From Aphelenchoides besseyi (lineage: Eukaryota; Nematoda; Chromadorea; Rhabditida; Aphelenchoididae): a stretch of 64,000 nt of DNA. The stretch covers positions 1,364,001-1,428,000 of the forward strand of contig JAMPIQ010000001.1 in the NCBI GenBank assembly GCA_024699855.1. Reading direction: 5' to 3'. Numbering within the stretch: the stretch's first letter is position 1; each line of letters begins with the position of its first letter. The notes under the pieces are model-generated. The model was not told where the DNA came from, did no database searches, and saw only the letters and a program-made list of their open reading frames with translations. Positions 39,216 through 51,913 of this stretch are shown piece by piece. The position numbers were made by a program, and so were the translations under genes.

Positions 39216-42200
39216 ATGGTGATTTCCTCTATAGTTATTCTGCTGCATTTTACATCGCTTGTTAACGGTTTTAACCAATGGCGCGCCATTCAACAAGACG
39301 ATCAAGCAACACCACTCGATTTCACCGGCTACAAAGTTCTCAGGATCAATCCACGATCTGAAGACAATTTCCTTTATCTTCATCGTCTGTATTTGAATTC
39401 GTCGATATACAATTTAGATTTTTGGCAGCCACCAACACATCGAAATGCGATTGTTGACGTTGCTATTCCGCCCGAAGAAGCGCAGTTTTTTATTCGCGAT
39501 CTCGAAATGAGACAAATCGACTACTCGATTGCAATTAATGATCTACAAAGGTTACTTTATGATCATGTCATTAGGTTTACGTGCTATTTCAGTGCCATTC
39601 GCAACGAACGGGACGAGCCAACAGGCAGTGGAAATGCTCAACAGGACAGTCACTTAAGATTCGACCGCTACAACACTTTGGATCAAGTGAGTTTACGTTT
39701 TTCGATTACATTCATTAAACTTACAAGTTTAGATTGAAGAATACTATTTTCGGTAAGTCATCGAAACGAACACTTGTGATAACTTAACAGCATACGCGAA
39801 GAGCATCCGAAATTAGTTTCGATAGTCGAGATCGGACAAACCTATGAGAACAGAAGTATTTACTTGCTCAAATTGGGTAAGAAGCCAAAAATACGAGCAG
39901 CTCAGGAATCTTTAAGTTCAAAGGTAAGGAAACTCATAACTAACTGTGAATGTGCTTCTTCAGAGTGTCGATAACATGGCACAGAAACCAGCAATTTGGA
40001 TCGATGCAGGAATTCATGCTCGAGAATGGATCTCACCAGCCGTGGCGTTAACATTCGTCGACAAACTACTCACTTACTACGGGGCTGACCAACAAATTCA
40101 AGCGTTTCTCGATCATATCGACTGGTACATTTTACCAGGTAGTTGATTGCTTTAATTTTGGTTAACTTCAAAAGCTCGTTTAAGTGATGAATCCCGACGG
40201 CTACGCGTTTTCACACAAACGAAATAGAATGTGGCGAAAGAACAGACGACCTAGTCAGTGTATAAAGACGCCAATTTCTGCGATGTGTTGTACGGGTGTT
40301 GATTTGAATCGAAATTTCGATTGGTTTTGGGGAACAACTGGATCAAGGTTCGAGTATTGAATAGTAATGTAACATATTTAAACGAACTTTAGCTCAGATC
40401 CTTGTCATGACACTTATCATGGTTTGCATTCGTTCTCGGAAAATGAGTCAAAGTAAATCGAAACTAATGACCTGTTACGGATTTCGATTTGCAGAGCGGT
40501 TAAAGACTTCTTGCAACAAAATCCCGTTAAACTATTCGTTACAATGCACTCATACAGTCAACTTTGGTTGATTCGTAAGTCATTTCAGTTGTTTCAGATT
40601 CATTTCTGAGATTTCAGCTTACGGTCATCGAAAGAAATCCTATCCACATGACTATCATACCATTTTGAGGCCGTTGGCTATGAAGGCGGTGAAAGCACTC
40701 AGTCGATTGTACGGAACAAACTATCAAGTCGGCACTGGGGTTAGTAGTAATAGATGACTTTTTACGTAATTCTTTCGACTCTTTAGGCTGATTTGATGTA
40801 TGAAGCCTCGGGTGAGTAACTTTTAAGTTTTCCAATGATATTTAGCTCTATTTAACTAAAAAACAAAATAACAATGTTAACGGATGCAGCGGACATAATG
40901 AAGACACTAAGTGTCGAAAGGACTGTTAACACAAAGAATTCGGCTAACATTGATTGAACGACTTCCACATATCAAGTGATTGAAATTGACGCACTAATAC
41001 GTTAAACAGAGAGCGATCCGTTGAACTGTGGTCCTTCAGTGAAAAAAACAATTCTGATCGATTTCGGCATTCGATTATTGCCAACAATCATCTAAAAGCA
41101 ACCATTGATACTCTTTCGTCAATCTAAAATTGTCGTTTAATGTTAATTACTCGTTAAAAACTTGCGGTTAATAACTGTACGAGAAGCTTCTGGTACTGAG
41201 GTCGTTGAACCAGTCCATTAGAAACAGTAAGGAGACTTCATAGTCTTTGTGCTATTCAACAAGACCGGACTTATTTTTCGTCATTCAGTTAATCAGCAGT
41301 TTAAATCGTTGGCTCACAACACTTTTTGACAATTTTCGCGCAAAAGCAAAAGTTGAAGAAAGTTCCAAAAGATTTGGACAAGTTGAGTTTGCATAAGTCA
41401 ACGGCGTTCGGTTAGGTATGGCATCTCATTTGGTCGATCTCTGTAGATAATGTTCGAAAGTCTACGTACGGTCATATCCCAACGATTGTTGTTGCATCAC
41501 AACATCGAATGTCACTCATTGTAACAGTCTAGTTTAACATCGTTATTTTCATTGCCAAGAATCGTGCAATTGTTTGCAGGTGCCTCTCACGATTATGCCA
41601 AAGGAACGTTGCAGATACCTTATTCCTATTTGTTAGAACTACGACCGCAAAACACAATGTTCGCGAATGGATTTTTGCTTCCGGAAAGAGGTACGCGAAG
41701 TCTAACTCGCAATGGTTAGCGACGATTTCAGAAATCCAACCAACTGGTGAAGAGACTTTTGAAGCAATAAAAGTTCTCGCGTAAGTTAAGAATAAAAAAT
41801 CCTTTAGAAGATGTCGGTTTTCAGACAAGAAATATACAATGAAGTTGAACACGGAAACAAAACACGTATGTGCAAATACAAATCTTCTTTACCCGTTAAT
41901 TTACAGCTCTACCTCCGACGCCTTTACCCTACACAACAACACCAACGACTACAACGACCGTAGAAGTTGAAGAAATAACCGAAGAGCCAACTCAACCGCC
42001 AACTGTCGAAGTTACTTCAACAACCACCGAATTGCCGACACCGCCAATCGAAACCGAGAGCCCGGTGGATGTGCTCGTAACTTCCGCAACTACAAAACAG
42101 TCGGTGACCGCTTCGCCCGAAGGTCCAACTGTTGCACCACCGATCACTCAGATTCCGGAAACTAGCGAGGAAACGAATGTGATCGTGCCAAATCGAATTA

Positions 42201-42400
42201 TACGTTGCACTGTAAGTTCTTAGTTTGTAGAACAGTTTCTATTGTACGTTTTAGGATCACGGTCGTTATTGTAAATGGTGAGTCTTCTTATCGTAGACGA
42301 CTGATCTGTAGCATTTAGGTGGAAGATTCACAACCTTTGTGAAAAAGAACGAGTACGACGATTATGTTCGTTAAGCTGTTTGCCGGAATGCAAAGTTTAG
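39216..42400 (+). CDS. M14 metallocarboxypeptidase (A/B type) with Thr-rich linker and ShK domain
   Basis: A secreted zinc carboxypeptidase. ATG 39216 begins a signal peptide (MVISSIVILLHFTSLVNG), followed by an activation propeptide (DVAIPPEEAQFFIRDL). The catalytic domain keeps the zinc ligands and catalytic residues: H-x-x-E in DAGIHAREW, NPDGY, LNRNFDW, third ligand in TMHSYSQLW, the substrate Tyr in GASHDYAKG, and the general base Glu in YLLELRP. A Thr/Pro/Glu-rich, mucin-like linker then leads to a six-Cys ShK/SXC module spread over the last exons (IRCT, GRYCKW, HNLC, RRLC, SCLPEC), ending at TAG 42398-42400. The ShK fusion is common in nematode secreted enzymes. Introns are mostly about 45-60 bp, except one of about 765 bp. 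A/B specificity cannot be decided by eye. Confidence 0.92.
40815..41579 (+). other. Unusually long intron within the carboxypeptidase gene
   Basis: Between the exon ending MYEASG and the exon starting ASHDYAKG lie about 765 bp bounded by GTGAGT and TTTGCAG, while neighbouring introns are near 50 bp. The content is AT-rich, with no open frame, inverted repeat or known element that I can recognise. Confidence 0.6.
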
Positions 42401-42913
42401 ATTTGATTAATAAAATGTTAAGATATTAAAAGAGAAATTCGAGTATAAGCAAGTATCGCATCAAATACGCAATTCTGTTCCCATAAAGCCTTATAGTTAT
42501 ATCGATTAGACTACAAATTGATTTGCGAATGCCACTGATAGCAATGTTCAATTTGTTGAACAAGTTCAGAACCTTCGACAGTAAACTTGTTTCCAATAGA
42601 CATTTTTTAGAGTTTTCCGTGCTTCTATGTTGTTTCTGATCAAGAGACCTTTTAGTTGATCTCGTCAATCAGAAGTTCAGAAGCATAGACGACACCATTG
42701 CTAATCAAGTACTCAGCCATTTCACTTACTGTTACTTAATCGTACCTAAACTAAAACAAAGCCATAAGGTTTAAGTATCGTTTAATAGACTGTCTTTTAA
42801 AGTATAAAAAATGTACAAACAAGAGAAAATGCGACAAAACAAATGAAATTGTAGAAAATGCAACTTAAGTTTTTGGAAGAGTACGTTTCCAGCACGACTT
42901 CTAATCAGTTTAA
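42401..42913. other. Convergent intergenic region, nothing recognised
   Basis: AT-rich 3' flanks of the carboxypeptidase (+) and the MADF-domain gene (-). AATAAA-like signals are present just after the carboxypeptidase stop (around 42409). No coding or RNA feature is supported. Confidence 0.55.
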
Positions 42914-43942
42914 CTAATCCTTTTTGCCGTTTTTATTTTTCGATGAGTGAATTTTGGTCTGAGCGTTGAAAATCAGATCTCGAATCTCCTTTTGAGTTTT
43001 GCAGAACAACAATCGATCGTGTTCGCTGATCTCCTTGAGCGGATGTATAAGCGATTTGCCTAAAAACCAAACAGTCAAATTCTTCAAATAGTCGACTTAC
43101 AGAAAATCACGTATTCATCCTCAATACTCACAGAACCATTCAACTGTTGACCAGCAGTTGATGTTCCGTTGAATTGATCTCTCGAATCGTGAAGCTGATT
43201 AGCCGAAGAAGACATTTCCACCTTCGAAGCTTTGAACGATACGTTCGAGTTTGTTTTCGAATGTTCAACGTACGCGATTTCCTCATCGGTTTTACGTTTG
43301 TGTCGAGAATTTGGGCTTTTTATCGACTGAACAGTAGTCGAATGTAATGGCACAACATCGGATATTGAGGTATTGGTTAGGTCGGAGGTAGTCGTGACAA
43401 TTTTGATGTCGTTAAGTTCGTATTCCTTTTGCAAATCTTCGAATTCTTTTCCAAAATCAAAACCCTTTGAAATGGCTTCATCGGGATCAATGAACTTCAG
43501 AATTCGAAAAAACCTCCAACGTGGTATTTCGGATGATTGTTTTTTCTTCACCTTATTGTAAGTGTCCTAAATACCTAATTCATAACAAACAATAAACGAT
43601 TGGTTACCTTCAAGTTCTTCCATTGCTTCTCCACTTGCGAACCGGTTATTGCTGTGTTCTTGGGTTGCAAAAGTTGGGCGATTTCATCGAAGTTTTTTCT
43701 GCGAACTGTTGCCGAAACAATCGCATTCACGGATTCGCGATTCGATAGCCGCCACACGGCCGGCCGACTATAAACGTGTCGAATCAAGTCGAGTCGAAGT
43801 TCGTCCGAATACAAGGCTATTCGACTCTTCCGTTTTTGGACCTCAAAATCAAAAGTAATTGCAAACTCGGCGCATTTTCCGTTACCTCCGGTTGATCGTT
43901 GGACGAGTCGTCGGTTGATGGTAAAAACTGTGTGGTTGTCAT
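42914..43942 (-). CDS. MADF-domain protein (Adf-1-like DNA binding)
   Basis: A short first exon (ATG 43942, MTTTQFLPSTDDSSNDQPE) is joined to an exon starting VQKRKSRIALYSDE. The MADF domain follows: LRLDLIRHVYSRPAVWRLSN, then ATVRRKNFDEIAQLL, VEKQWKNLK and, in the next exon, KKKQSSEIPRWRFFRILKFI. This Myb/SANT-related fold usually binds DNA. The remaining sequence is Ser/Thr/Asn-rich with a short conserved-looking C-terminal segment (LKEISEHDRLLFCKTQKEIR) and a Lys-rich tail, ending at TAG 42914-42916. A BESS motif is not obvious. The 5' end faces PHAF1 across about 495 bp. Confidence 0.8.
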
Positions 43943-44437
43943 AGTATTCTTAGAATTATTTTCGATCTTAACCCAACCAAACCTTTTTATTTACAACGAC
44001 ATAACTTCCATTGAGCGAAAAGAAACGTCGTCGTCGTCGCTGCTTCGTTTCGCCATCGCCGCGTTTTTAAGCCAAAAATTTTGGTGGCAACAAATTTGGA
44101 GAGTTTTTCTTTTCCAACTTCACACGGTGGTTATTTTCGAGTTAACTCGACAATTCGATCAAAAACGTCAACAATTTGAGAGAGTTCGTTTCGTGAGATC
44201 ACGATCTTCGCTGCTTATGATCTCCGTCTTTTTGTTGATTTTGAGTTTTTGTGATTGTAATGCTTCTTGTATAAGCAGCTTTTGCAAATGAATGTCTTCA
44301 TCAGCCATTGATTACTGTTTTCTATACACGAAATATCAATCGAAGTGTTGGATTGGCGATTTTGACTTCAAATTCGATGATCACGTGTTACTCCAAACTC
44401 ATGTTTTGGACTTTTAATTTTGTTTTTTAGCTGAGGA
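43943..44437. promoter_or_regulatory. Bidirectional promoter region, MADF gene / PHAF1
   Basis: The 495 bp between two divergent start codons must hold both promoters. An overlapping open frame on the plus strand (about 43.9-44.29 kb) has no domain and is probably chance. A TTTTTTAG acceptor-like site lies just before the PHAF1 ATG. No core promoter motif could be assigned. Confidence 0.4.
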
Positions 44438-47400
44438 ATGAACAACGGAAACAGCAATCATTCGGTTTTGGACTTTGAAGTCGTTCCGGAAAACTGTCTT
44501 CGCAACGAGTTCATCGAGTTGGCTCTTGGCACACCAATCAATCAGGTACTTTCCGCATTGAAGAACGCATCACGTGTGATTCGCAATGTTGAATTAATTT
44601 ACTGCAATAAGGTTCGTTACATCACTCTCTTCCATTGATGAGCTTGCGTTGTTTAGGATCCGTTTAATCGTGAAATTACGGTCATACTAAAAAACGATGG
44701 AGGTTTGTTTTGTCTTACTATCAAACAAAACGTTGTATTTGTTTTAGTTCGTTTGACATTTGATCCAAAACAACAGGTTCTGAAGGTAACAATGAAGTGT
44801 GTGGTTGTTGTAAACTTGGTTTTAGTTAATCGAAGTTTATGACTTTCGACATATCACTCTTCATTATTGGTAAGTTATTTGAGATCAACTTGTTTATTGT
44901 TGTTTTTAGTAACACCGTGTTTTCAACTCCCGAAAAGGTGGCAGACGTCGGCAAGGTGGAGCATTGTTTTGGAGCCACTCATCCCGGTTTATATAAATTG
45001 CTACTGAACAATCAAACTTTTGTTTATTAGGTGTGTACGATGAAAAGCAGAAAGTTTACTTGTTGCATTGGCGTGGAGTCTCGTTCAATTTTCCAGCCAA
45101 GGAACCTTCGACTGTTCAGCCGTCATATGCTCACGGTTTGGGCTCCTTGAACTTCTCCAATACCGCACCTCCACTTCTCGAACGAATGGGAATTTACTTC
45201 GGAGACTCTCCAACTGAAATGAAGTGAATAGTTTGATTCGTTTCATTAATATGTTTTTACAGAATTCCTGATGTTCCGGCCTCTACTCACTGTGGCAATC
45301 CATTCGCTTTACACATTTCCTCTGTTTCCGACGATGTTGGTACAATTACGGGTTTGAAAATTCAATTTTGTGGAGAAGGTATGCTCATCTATTGAATCCT
45401 ATTCTACTTGGTTATTAGAGTTCGGTCAATCTCCGCGTAAGACTTCCGAGTTATCACAAAAAGAACGAATCATTTCCTTTGGAGATTCAGAACAAGTTTG
45501 TTTATCAGGTTGACGGAAGAGATGAATACTTGATATTCAGAGTGTTCTCGGGGCTTTGGGTGCTCCTTCTCGCGTTTTCTACAAATCCGAAGACAAAATG
45601 CTCATTCAACGTGGATCGAGTTCCGAATCGATCGGCAATGCCGATAAGCCGGACATCTTCTACAACTACTTCACTTTAGGACTGGTAAGTCGAATACCTC
45701 GCATGTAAACTTCGGAAGTTAAATCGTCCATTTTATTACTCGATTTTTGCGAGCTATGGCGTCGCTTATGTTTTTCTGCACGTGTTAACCTTCCGATGCG
45801 GAACAGCGATCGGACTCGTTTACGAGTTTCGCCTTCAAACTCTCATTTTTGGTCACCGTATTCGAGTGAAAGCAATGCATATCGAATTTGCGACCTTCCA
45901 ACCATTGAATTTTGACGGAAAACGCGTTTACATTCAAAGTGACATACCAAAAAGTCAAATTCACCGGACAGACGAGTTACCGGAAATTTTCCCGTGCGTA
46001 TCGTCGACCGTTGAATTATTCATGGGGTTTGCCGTTGTGTCCGAAATTGACGGATCTGAGGCAGTAATGTTGAAGTCAAAAGGACCATTGGCCAAAAAAT
46101 TAAGTTTATTTGCGTTGGAACATAAGACGAAAAAAACATCTGAGTGATAAAAATGTTGAGTAAATCGAAGAGACCCGTGAGTTATTGTCGTCATAGCATC
46201 TTAACGGAAACACCCGGCTAGTAACTGAACGGTAAGAATGCCGAGTTGGGTACGAGAGGCGGTGGTAACTCGTGAGCTGAAGATATCGAAGCTGAAGCGG
46301 AATGAGTCAACGGTTCACTGAGCATCGACGAGTTCATTGAACTTCCGATCATTTCGTTTGCAATGGGAGTTGTGGCGAAAGCATTCGTGTCGTTGGATCG
46401 GGTCAAACGAACACGCGAAGACGACGAATCGACTCGTTTTGTTGTTGCCGTTTTTTTGATCCGTTGATTACGACCACAATAGAGGAACATAATAACCACA
46501 ACGGCGATTAATCCCGCCGCTGCGAGGATTACGCACAATAGAAGGATCAACTCACTTGTCTAAAAATACGAAATTTCAAATCTTGGCGCCAAACTTTCAA
46601 CTACTTGAGTGAGACCGTAGGTTGAACCGAAGAAAACGGCACAGTCGTTTATGTGTTGAACTCGATGCAAGGGCTGACCTTTGAGTAGGTCGGGCTGAGC
46701 ACACAATGTTTGATCGTAGCGCAAATCGGTGTGATTCTCGTACTTTCGTAGTATGAATTGCTGCAGATTCTGAACCGCACAACGACAATCCCACGGATTA
46801 TCGTCCAAATAAATGGAATCCAATTGTTCGACAAAATGTTTCAGAACAACTTCGGAGATTGAACTAAAGAGATATTGATTAAAATTGATCGTTCGCTCTT
46901 GTTACCTAAGAGAATTTTGCGACAAATCGAGTTGACGTAACGAATAGAGTGAGTTCTCAAGACCGATTGGTAGTTCGCGGAGATTATTTTTGCTCAAGTT
47001 TAAAAACCTTAGTTGTCCATACTCTGTGGGCCAAGAGACCGGCAGTTCGTTGATTTGATTGTCAGCCAAATGTAGAGCTGTCAATGAGGGCAACAAACTA
47101 GTAAAATGCGTTTGAATGGAACCAAGTGAGTTTCCGGACAAATGCAACGTTTGAACTGTTCCCTGGGCATAACCCAACAGTTTTGCATTGAACTCGTCGT
47201 AGAAATTGTACGAGAGGTCCAAATCTCGAATCCAGGCTTCGGCGAAAGCTTCCGAATGAAGAGCTCGCGGACTCAATCCCAACAAATTGTGTCGTAACTG
47301 CAATGAGCAATGATCGTTGAGTTTATTTTAATCGACTTACTATGACTTTCGAGATGTTGCACGCACAAAAAGCACAGGGTTGAAGTCGACGAAGGCCGTT

Positions 47401-50400
47401 GTGTGAGAGATCGATAGTGTGCAAATGGGCCAGAGCACGGAAAGTTGAACTCGGCACTTCAGTCAAATTGTTCCCACCTAAACCGAGGCGACGAACTTGT
47501 GGAACACGACTCAAACGCAACTCGGACACTTTTCCATTATCCAATGAACAGAAGTTCAATTCCAATCGATGAAGTTCGGGAACATCGTTGAAAAGTTCGT
47601 TGAGTTGAGCAGTTTGAACGGGATTCCCATCCAATTGAAGTTCTCGTAACAGTTTTGGGCCACGCAACAAACTGGTCGGCAGATCAGTGAAATTGTTGTG
47701 AGCAACGGAAAGTGACCGTAGAGTCTTGAGGTAAATGAATGCACCGGAAGGCAAAACGGTCAGTCGATTGTGCGAAAGATCCAAACTTTGCAACGAGCTT
47801 AGACCTTGAAACGAGTTGATCTGAAGCGAATCAATTCGATTCTGTCGTAGATTAAGATGTTTCAACGAAGGTAGACGCATCGATTGGCTAAGCGCCGGAA
47901 TCCCGCAGTTGACAAGTGACAGATGAGTCAAATGCTTGAAATTGTTCAAATTGTCATTCCATCGAAATTGATTTGGTCGACGAAGCGGAGCAACGATCTC
48001 CAGTGTTGCCGTGTTGGTGGGCAATTCTTCGAGAATTCGATAGAAATTTGCATCGTTCAAATCGCCACGATTACATTGAACCGACTCTGTGCCATCCGAT
48101 TGAGTTGTGCACTCGCAACTCGTTGGACATTTTCGGCTGACGGTGGCCGTTTGAGCGTTGGAAAGAAACAGAAGAATGACGATGATCGAAAACATGGTCA
48201 ACCAATAAACATATCCAACAGAAATAAATCTGAAAATGACCAGTTGGTTCGAAATTTAGTCAAAACGCGACCAACAACCCAGACACTTCGAATAGGGCGG
48301 AATGTTGGGGAAATGGGCGGAGTCTGTGGGGGCGTTTTCATCGCGCACTTACGGTCGCGATTACAAAAGCGGATGGAAATTTACATGAATTAGCGAGAAG
48401 TCAAAACAAGAATCTGTGAGGGCACCGTCGGCTTCAGGTGTTCGAATTGGCTGCGCGCGAGAAGCAACGGCAATTAATTGGCGGCCTAATCCGCTTAGGC
48501 CACAAGAGTCGCCACTGATGTCTCGAGCTACAAACTAATAAAAACCGGTTTAAGACGTTGGACGATTGGAGAGCGGAGGGCGGCGATGTTTGGTGCGCGA
48601 AGATGACCGAAATTGGGGACTATGATTCGAAAAGCCTAAATGACCACTACCTTTTTATTGGACCGTAAAGCAAAACAAGACGCCGCTTAGTGCGGCAAAT
48701 TTCCAACCGTAGCTTACAAACGGTCAATTCCCCGATTCCAACTGCAGCTGCCCAAACATATCCAACCGGTGTCCGTGTTTTTGTAATTTTCATGATTTAC
48801 GACACGGCCACTCATCGAACAGGTGTGTGACTTCGAAGTCCGCGCGAATCGTATGTTGGAATTACGATGAGTGAAAACAAACGCTTATCCGACTCTCTCT
48901 CCTTCTTAGTCCTAATACCCACGATGTTTGGTTGGTCGAAGCGGTTTGCGACGAACGAAATGGATGGTTATCACAGTTTGGACATTTGTCTTTGAAACGG
49001 ATAACAAACTTCAAGGGATCCGTCAGAAACTCGCGTGGATTTCCGTGTTTATTGTTCTCGCGGACTGTTTTCCGTCAAAGTGGACAATGGCGAGAGTGTG
49101 TGAAACGGGCAGTTTTTAGCAAAAGTCTTCAATTTGTGCCGATCGTAAGTTGTTTTTGACGGCTGTTGGTCGGCAACCAGTTGGACAAAACTGCGGAGAC
49201 TTGCGCGCGCTAAGTGCCTAAAGGAAGAGGTTTTGAAACGAAAAGATGAAAGAAAATTGAATTCAAGAGCCAAATTGTTTAATCAGAAAAAGCCACTTAA
49301 ACAAAAACACTACGGTAGTCGATTGAAGGGTCTGGAATAACAATGAGGACAATTTCGGTGTTACAATTAGTCAAAAATCGGAATGAGATTGCGTGTCAAT
49401 TGTCATTGGACCATACGCTAATGTTTTCATTCGCGCCCAATTGAACGGAGGGTCAAGAGCCGAACGATGTTGTTCCGGGGCTGAGGCTCCGAAATGAGGA
49501 ACTTAAAACAACGTGGACAAGCCATCTGTTCCAACGGTTTGAATGAGACTGTCAACGAGAGGGGTGCGCATAGAGTGATCAATTCCCTTCCTCGTAATCT
49601 TCCATGACGTTCAAGCGGTCAACTTGAGAAATGAGGATGACCGTTGACTTATGGCCCATACGGCGCGCGGACATCAGCCCAATTGGTTTTCGACGTTGAA
49701 CTGTGAATGTGAGGAGAATGTGAAAAAAATTTCTGACGGAACCCCTGTCGACTCATCGTTTATGCAATTTCCCGCGTTTCCGACAAGTGGACGCCGCTCC
49801 TCGTCCCATTGACATTTGCCGGAATTTGCATGATTCCTTCTCGCTGTTGAATGTCCACACATATGCTCGAGCCAAGTAATAAATAGCTCCGAAAAGGCCG
49901 ACCGATTCATCTTTCTGACCGTTTGACTCATTGAGCGGCGACTAACCAAATTTGGCCATTTAAATCATTGCGATGAGACCCCGAAGTTTCGAGCACCCAC
50001 ACCAATTCACGATTCGGAATCGTAAGTGCGCAATTGAAGTTGCAACCCCCAGGAGTAATGGATTAAGTTGAACAAATCAAGTCGCCCTTCCGCTCAACAT
50101 GTTCTCCGACTCATAATTGCCGGGTTTCGATTCGACTTTCACGCCGACACGATTGCAACGGAAATTTGCGCAAAATCATCAACAGACTTACGATCGAATT
50201 GGCGGCGGATGATAAGCGTGAGAGAACTTGCCGTAAGTTTGTACAACAAACTTCGAAATCAAACAACAACAAGTCACTTGAAAGCTACAAATTAACAACC
50301 ACGTCGAGTTGTCCTTGTTCGCGCGTTCTAATTACCGGTATAGTTAACATGTGGCGATGGACAATGGACATTCCGGTCGAGCGGCATTCCAAAGACAAAT

Positions 50401-51455
50401 GACTTCAATGCGAGAAGAAATTATGCGAATGCCAAACATCCGAATCTTTTGTTGTTCGTGCGCGCGAACATTCGCAGATTTCGTCGACTTGTCGAATGAG
50501 ATCGTTAAGCTTCGGAATCGAGATCAAAAGCCCCACAACCACTTGGTAACGAAACGAATGCGCAACTTTAATTAGCGCCATTTCATCGCCTACAGTAGCT
50601 AATGCAAACGAGTAAACTCGAAAAGTAGCCTCTTAATCCACGAAGCTAATTAGTAGCGAATTGACTTTGTGATATTTCAGGATGTTCTGTTGGATTCGGA
50701 AAAGCGAACTGTGATCAAGTTCATTCTACACACGAATGTTCCCGGACATTACGATTTCGGCGAATACGTGCGTACGTCTTTCGAGATCCAATGTAGCGCT
50801 GGACAAGGTCCATTCGCGGTCGAGCCGTGTACTATTTTCACTAATTCAAAGGTCTGTTTTCAAATGAAAAGCAACAGAATACCCCGAATCGAAGTCGAAA
50901 TGTGCGACGGTAAAAAATCGAGACCCACGGGAAAAGAAGCGCGCAAATTCCCACGAGTGTTGTATTGCCGAGGAAGTGGGTGAAGATAAGAACCGGGGAC
51001 TTTAAACATTGCAAATGCCCACGGGCTCTTGGCATTCATACATCTGTTCGCTGAAATTTACGGTTCCCAAGTGTGCGAAACGAGCCATCGGTTTCCGAAA
51101 CCAATTATGAGCGTCGGGAATTGAAACCAGAAATCAGAACTTCGTTTCAGCTCGAGGACTTCAAAGCGGCGTTTGCTGATCCGGAGACTGGAATCGCTGC
51201 CAATCCGGTGGTTGTGAATCGTGCACCAACCAACGAAGGCGAAAATCCATTTGGTTCGACTTTCTGCTACGGAAACGATCAACTAATCGTCGAAGTATTT
51301 GCTAAGAAGTTTGATTTGTTTATCTCTTAACCATTTAGGTCTTGGATAATGGTCACATTGCAACGCTTATCGTCTACGAACCGACGGACGTCGATTCGAA
51401 GATCATCGACAATTTGAGCGAGACAGTCGAAGATGAGGAGGAAGAAGACTTGTAA
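44438..51455 (+). CDS. PHAF1: Phagosome assembly factor 1 (UPF0183 / C16orf70 family)
   Basis: PHAF1 works with BCAS3 at the phagophore during selective autophagy. ATG 44438 gives an N-terminus with LDFEVVPENCLRNEFIELAL, then VLSALKN and FDPKQQVLKLIEVYD. Family blocks follow: HCFGATHPG, HGLGSLNF, LGALGAPSRVFYKSEDKML and YNYFTLGL near 45.68 kb. The next block, DVLLDSEKRTVIKFILHTN and NVPGHYDFGEY, appears only at 50.68 kb, so one intron is about 5.0 kb. The last exons contain ENPFGSTFCYGNDQLIVE and LDNGHIATLIVYEP, and the gene ends in an acidic tail at TAA 51453-51455. The first seven or so introns are 40-60 bp. Matching blocks on both sides of the long intron, in the right order with compatible phase, support a single gene. 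Confidence 0.92.
45782..46147 (+). CDS. Open frame inside the long PHAF1 intron, unidentified
   Basis: A frame open from before 45782 to TGA 46145-46147 encodes about 120 residues, with an ATG near 45874 (MHIEFATFQPLNFDGKRVYI) and a Lys-rich end. It is on the same strand as PHAF1 and directly follows the exon at 45.68 kb. It could be a nested small gene, an alternative PHAF1 3' exon, or chance. No domain recognised. Confidence 0.3.
   Translation: MLTFRCGTAIGLVYEFRLQTLIFGHRIRVKAMHIEFATFQPLNFDGKRVYIQSDIPKSQIHRTDELPEIFPCVSSTVELFMGFAVVSEIDGSEAVMLKSKGPLAKKLSLFALEHKTKKTSE
46218..48195 (-). CDS. Extracellular leucine-rich-repeat transmembrane protein
   Basis: A type I membrane protein encoded antisense within the PHAF1 intron. 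ATG 48195 starts a signal peptide (MFSIIVILLFLSNAQTA) and an LRRNT cap (CPTSCECTTQ ... VQC). About a dozen LRRs follow, with the pattern LxxLxLxxNxL (LQSLDLSHNRLTVLPSGAF, RRLGLGGNNLTEVPSSTF, LRFLNLSKNNLRELP). An LRRCT cap (LDDNPWDCRCAVQNLQQFI) precedes a single membrane span (ELILLLCVILAAAGLIAVVV). The cytoplasmic tail is short, Ser/Thr-rich, without a kinase or TIR domain, and ends at TAG 46218-46220. At least three short introns are present. The architecture resembles nematode eLRRon proteins of apical epithelial matrix (LET-4/EGG-6 type), but orthology cannot be assigned. Confidence 0.9.
48196..50680. other. Remainder of the PHAF1 long intron
   Basis: About 2.5 kb upstream of the nested LRR gene up to the acceptor (gatatttcag) before the next PHAF1 exon. 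Short open frames around 48.9, 49.7 and 50.1-50.6 kb lack domains and consistent splicing. The promoter of the nested gene should lie just right of 48.2 kb. No mobile element was recognised. Confidence 0.5.
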
Positions 51456-51913
51456 ATGAACACAGAAAACCAATAAGAGTTCTATCTTCGTGCAGTAATC
51501 AGCTTTTCTTTGCCCAAAAGCCATAACTCGCCGTTTTGTTAAACGAAACGAGTAGAAGTGCTGGACACTGCCCAAATCAAAAGTGGTCTTTTGTGTACTC
51601 AAACTGTTCATTCGTCTTGTAACTCATACAACTAGATGTAAATAAAACTGTACAATCCTCTCTGTTTATCGAAAAGTTAGTGGAATAAAATGCGACTCTG
51701 AAAACCCTAAGAAAATACAAGCTATTGACGATAAAAAGTGAGCGAAAACAGCTAGACACGAGTTATCGAACAATTTTTCGACTTATGGCACTTTGAGCTA
51801 AACATACTCGTTAAGTTATGAACTTAGCAAACAATAAAAATGGATAAGAAATAAAATAGTCATATAAATGACCTAGAGACTATCACAATCTAAATTCCCG
51901 GCAGACTGTTTTC

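Noticed and set aside
48900..50600. Small ORFs in the right half of the PHAF1 intron
   Set aside because: None shows splice structure, domains or plausible starts; they do not resemble PHAF1 or the nested LRR gene.
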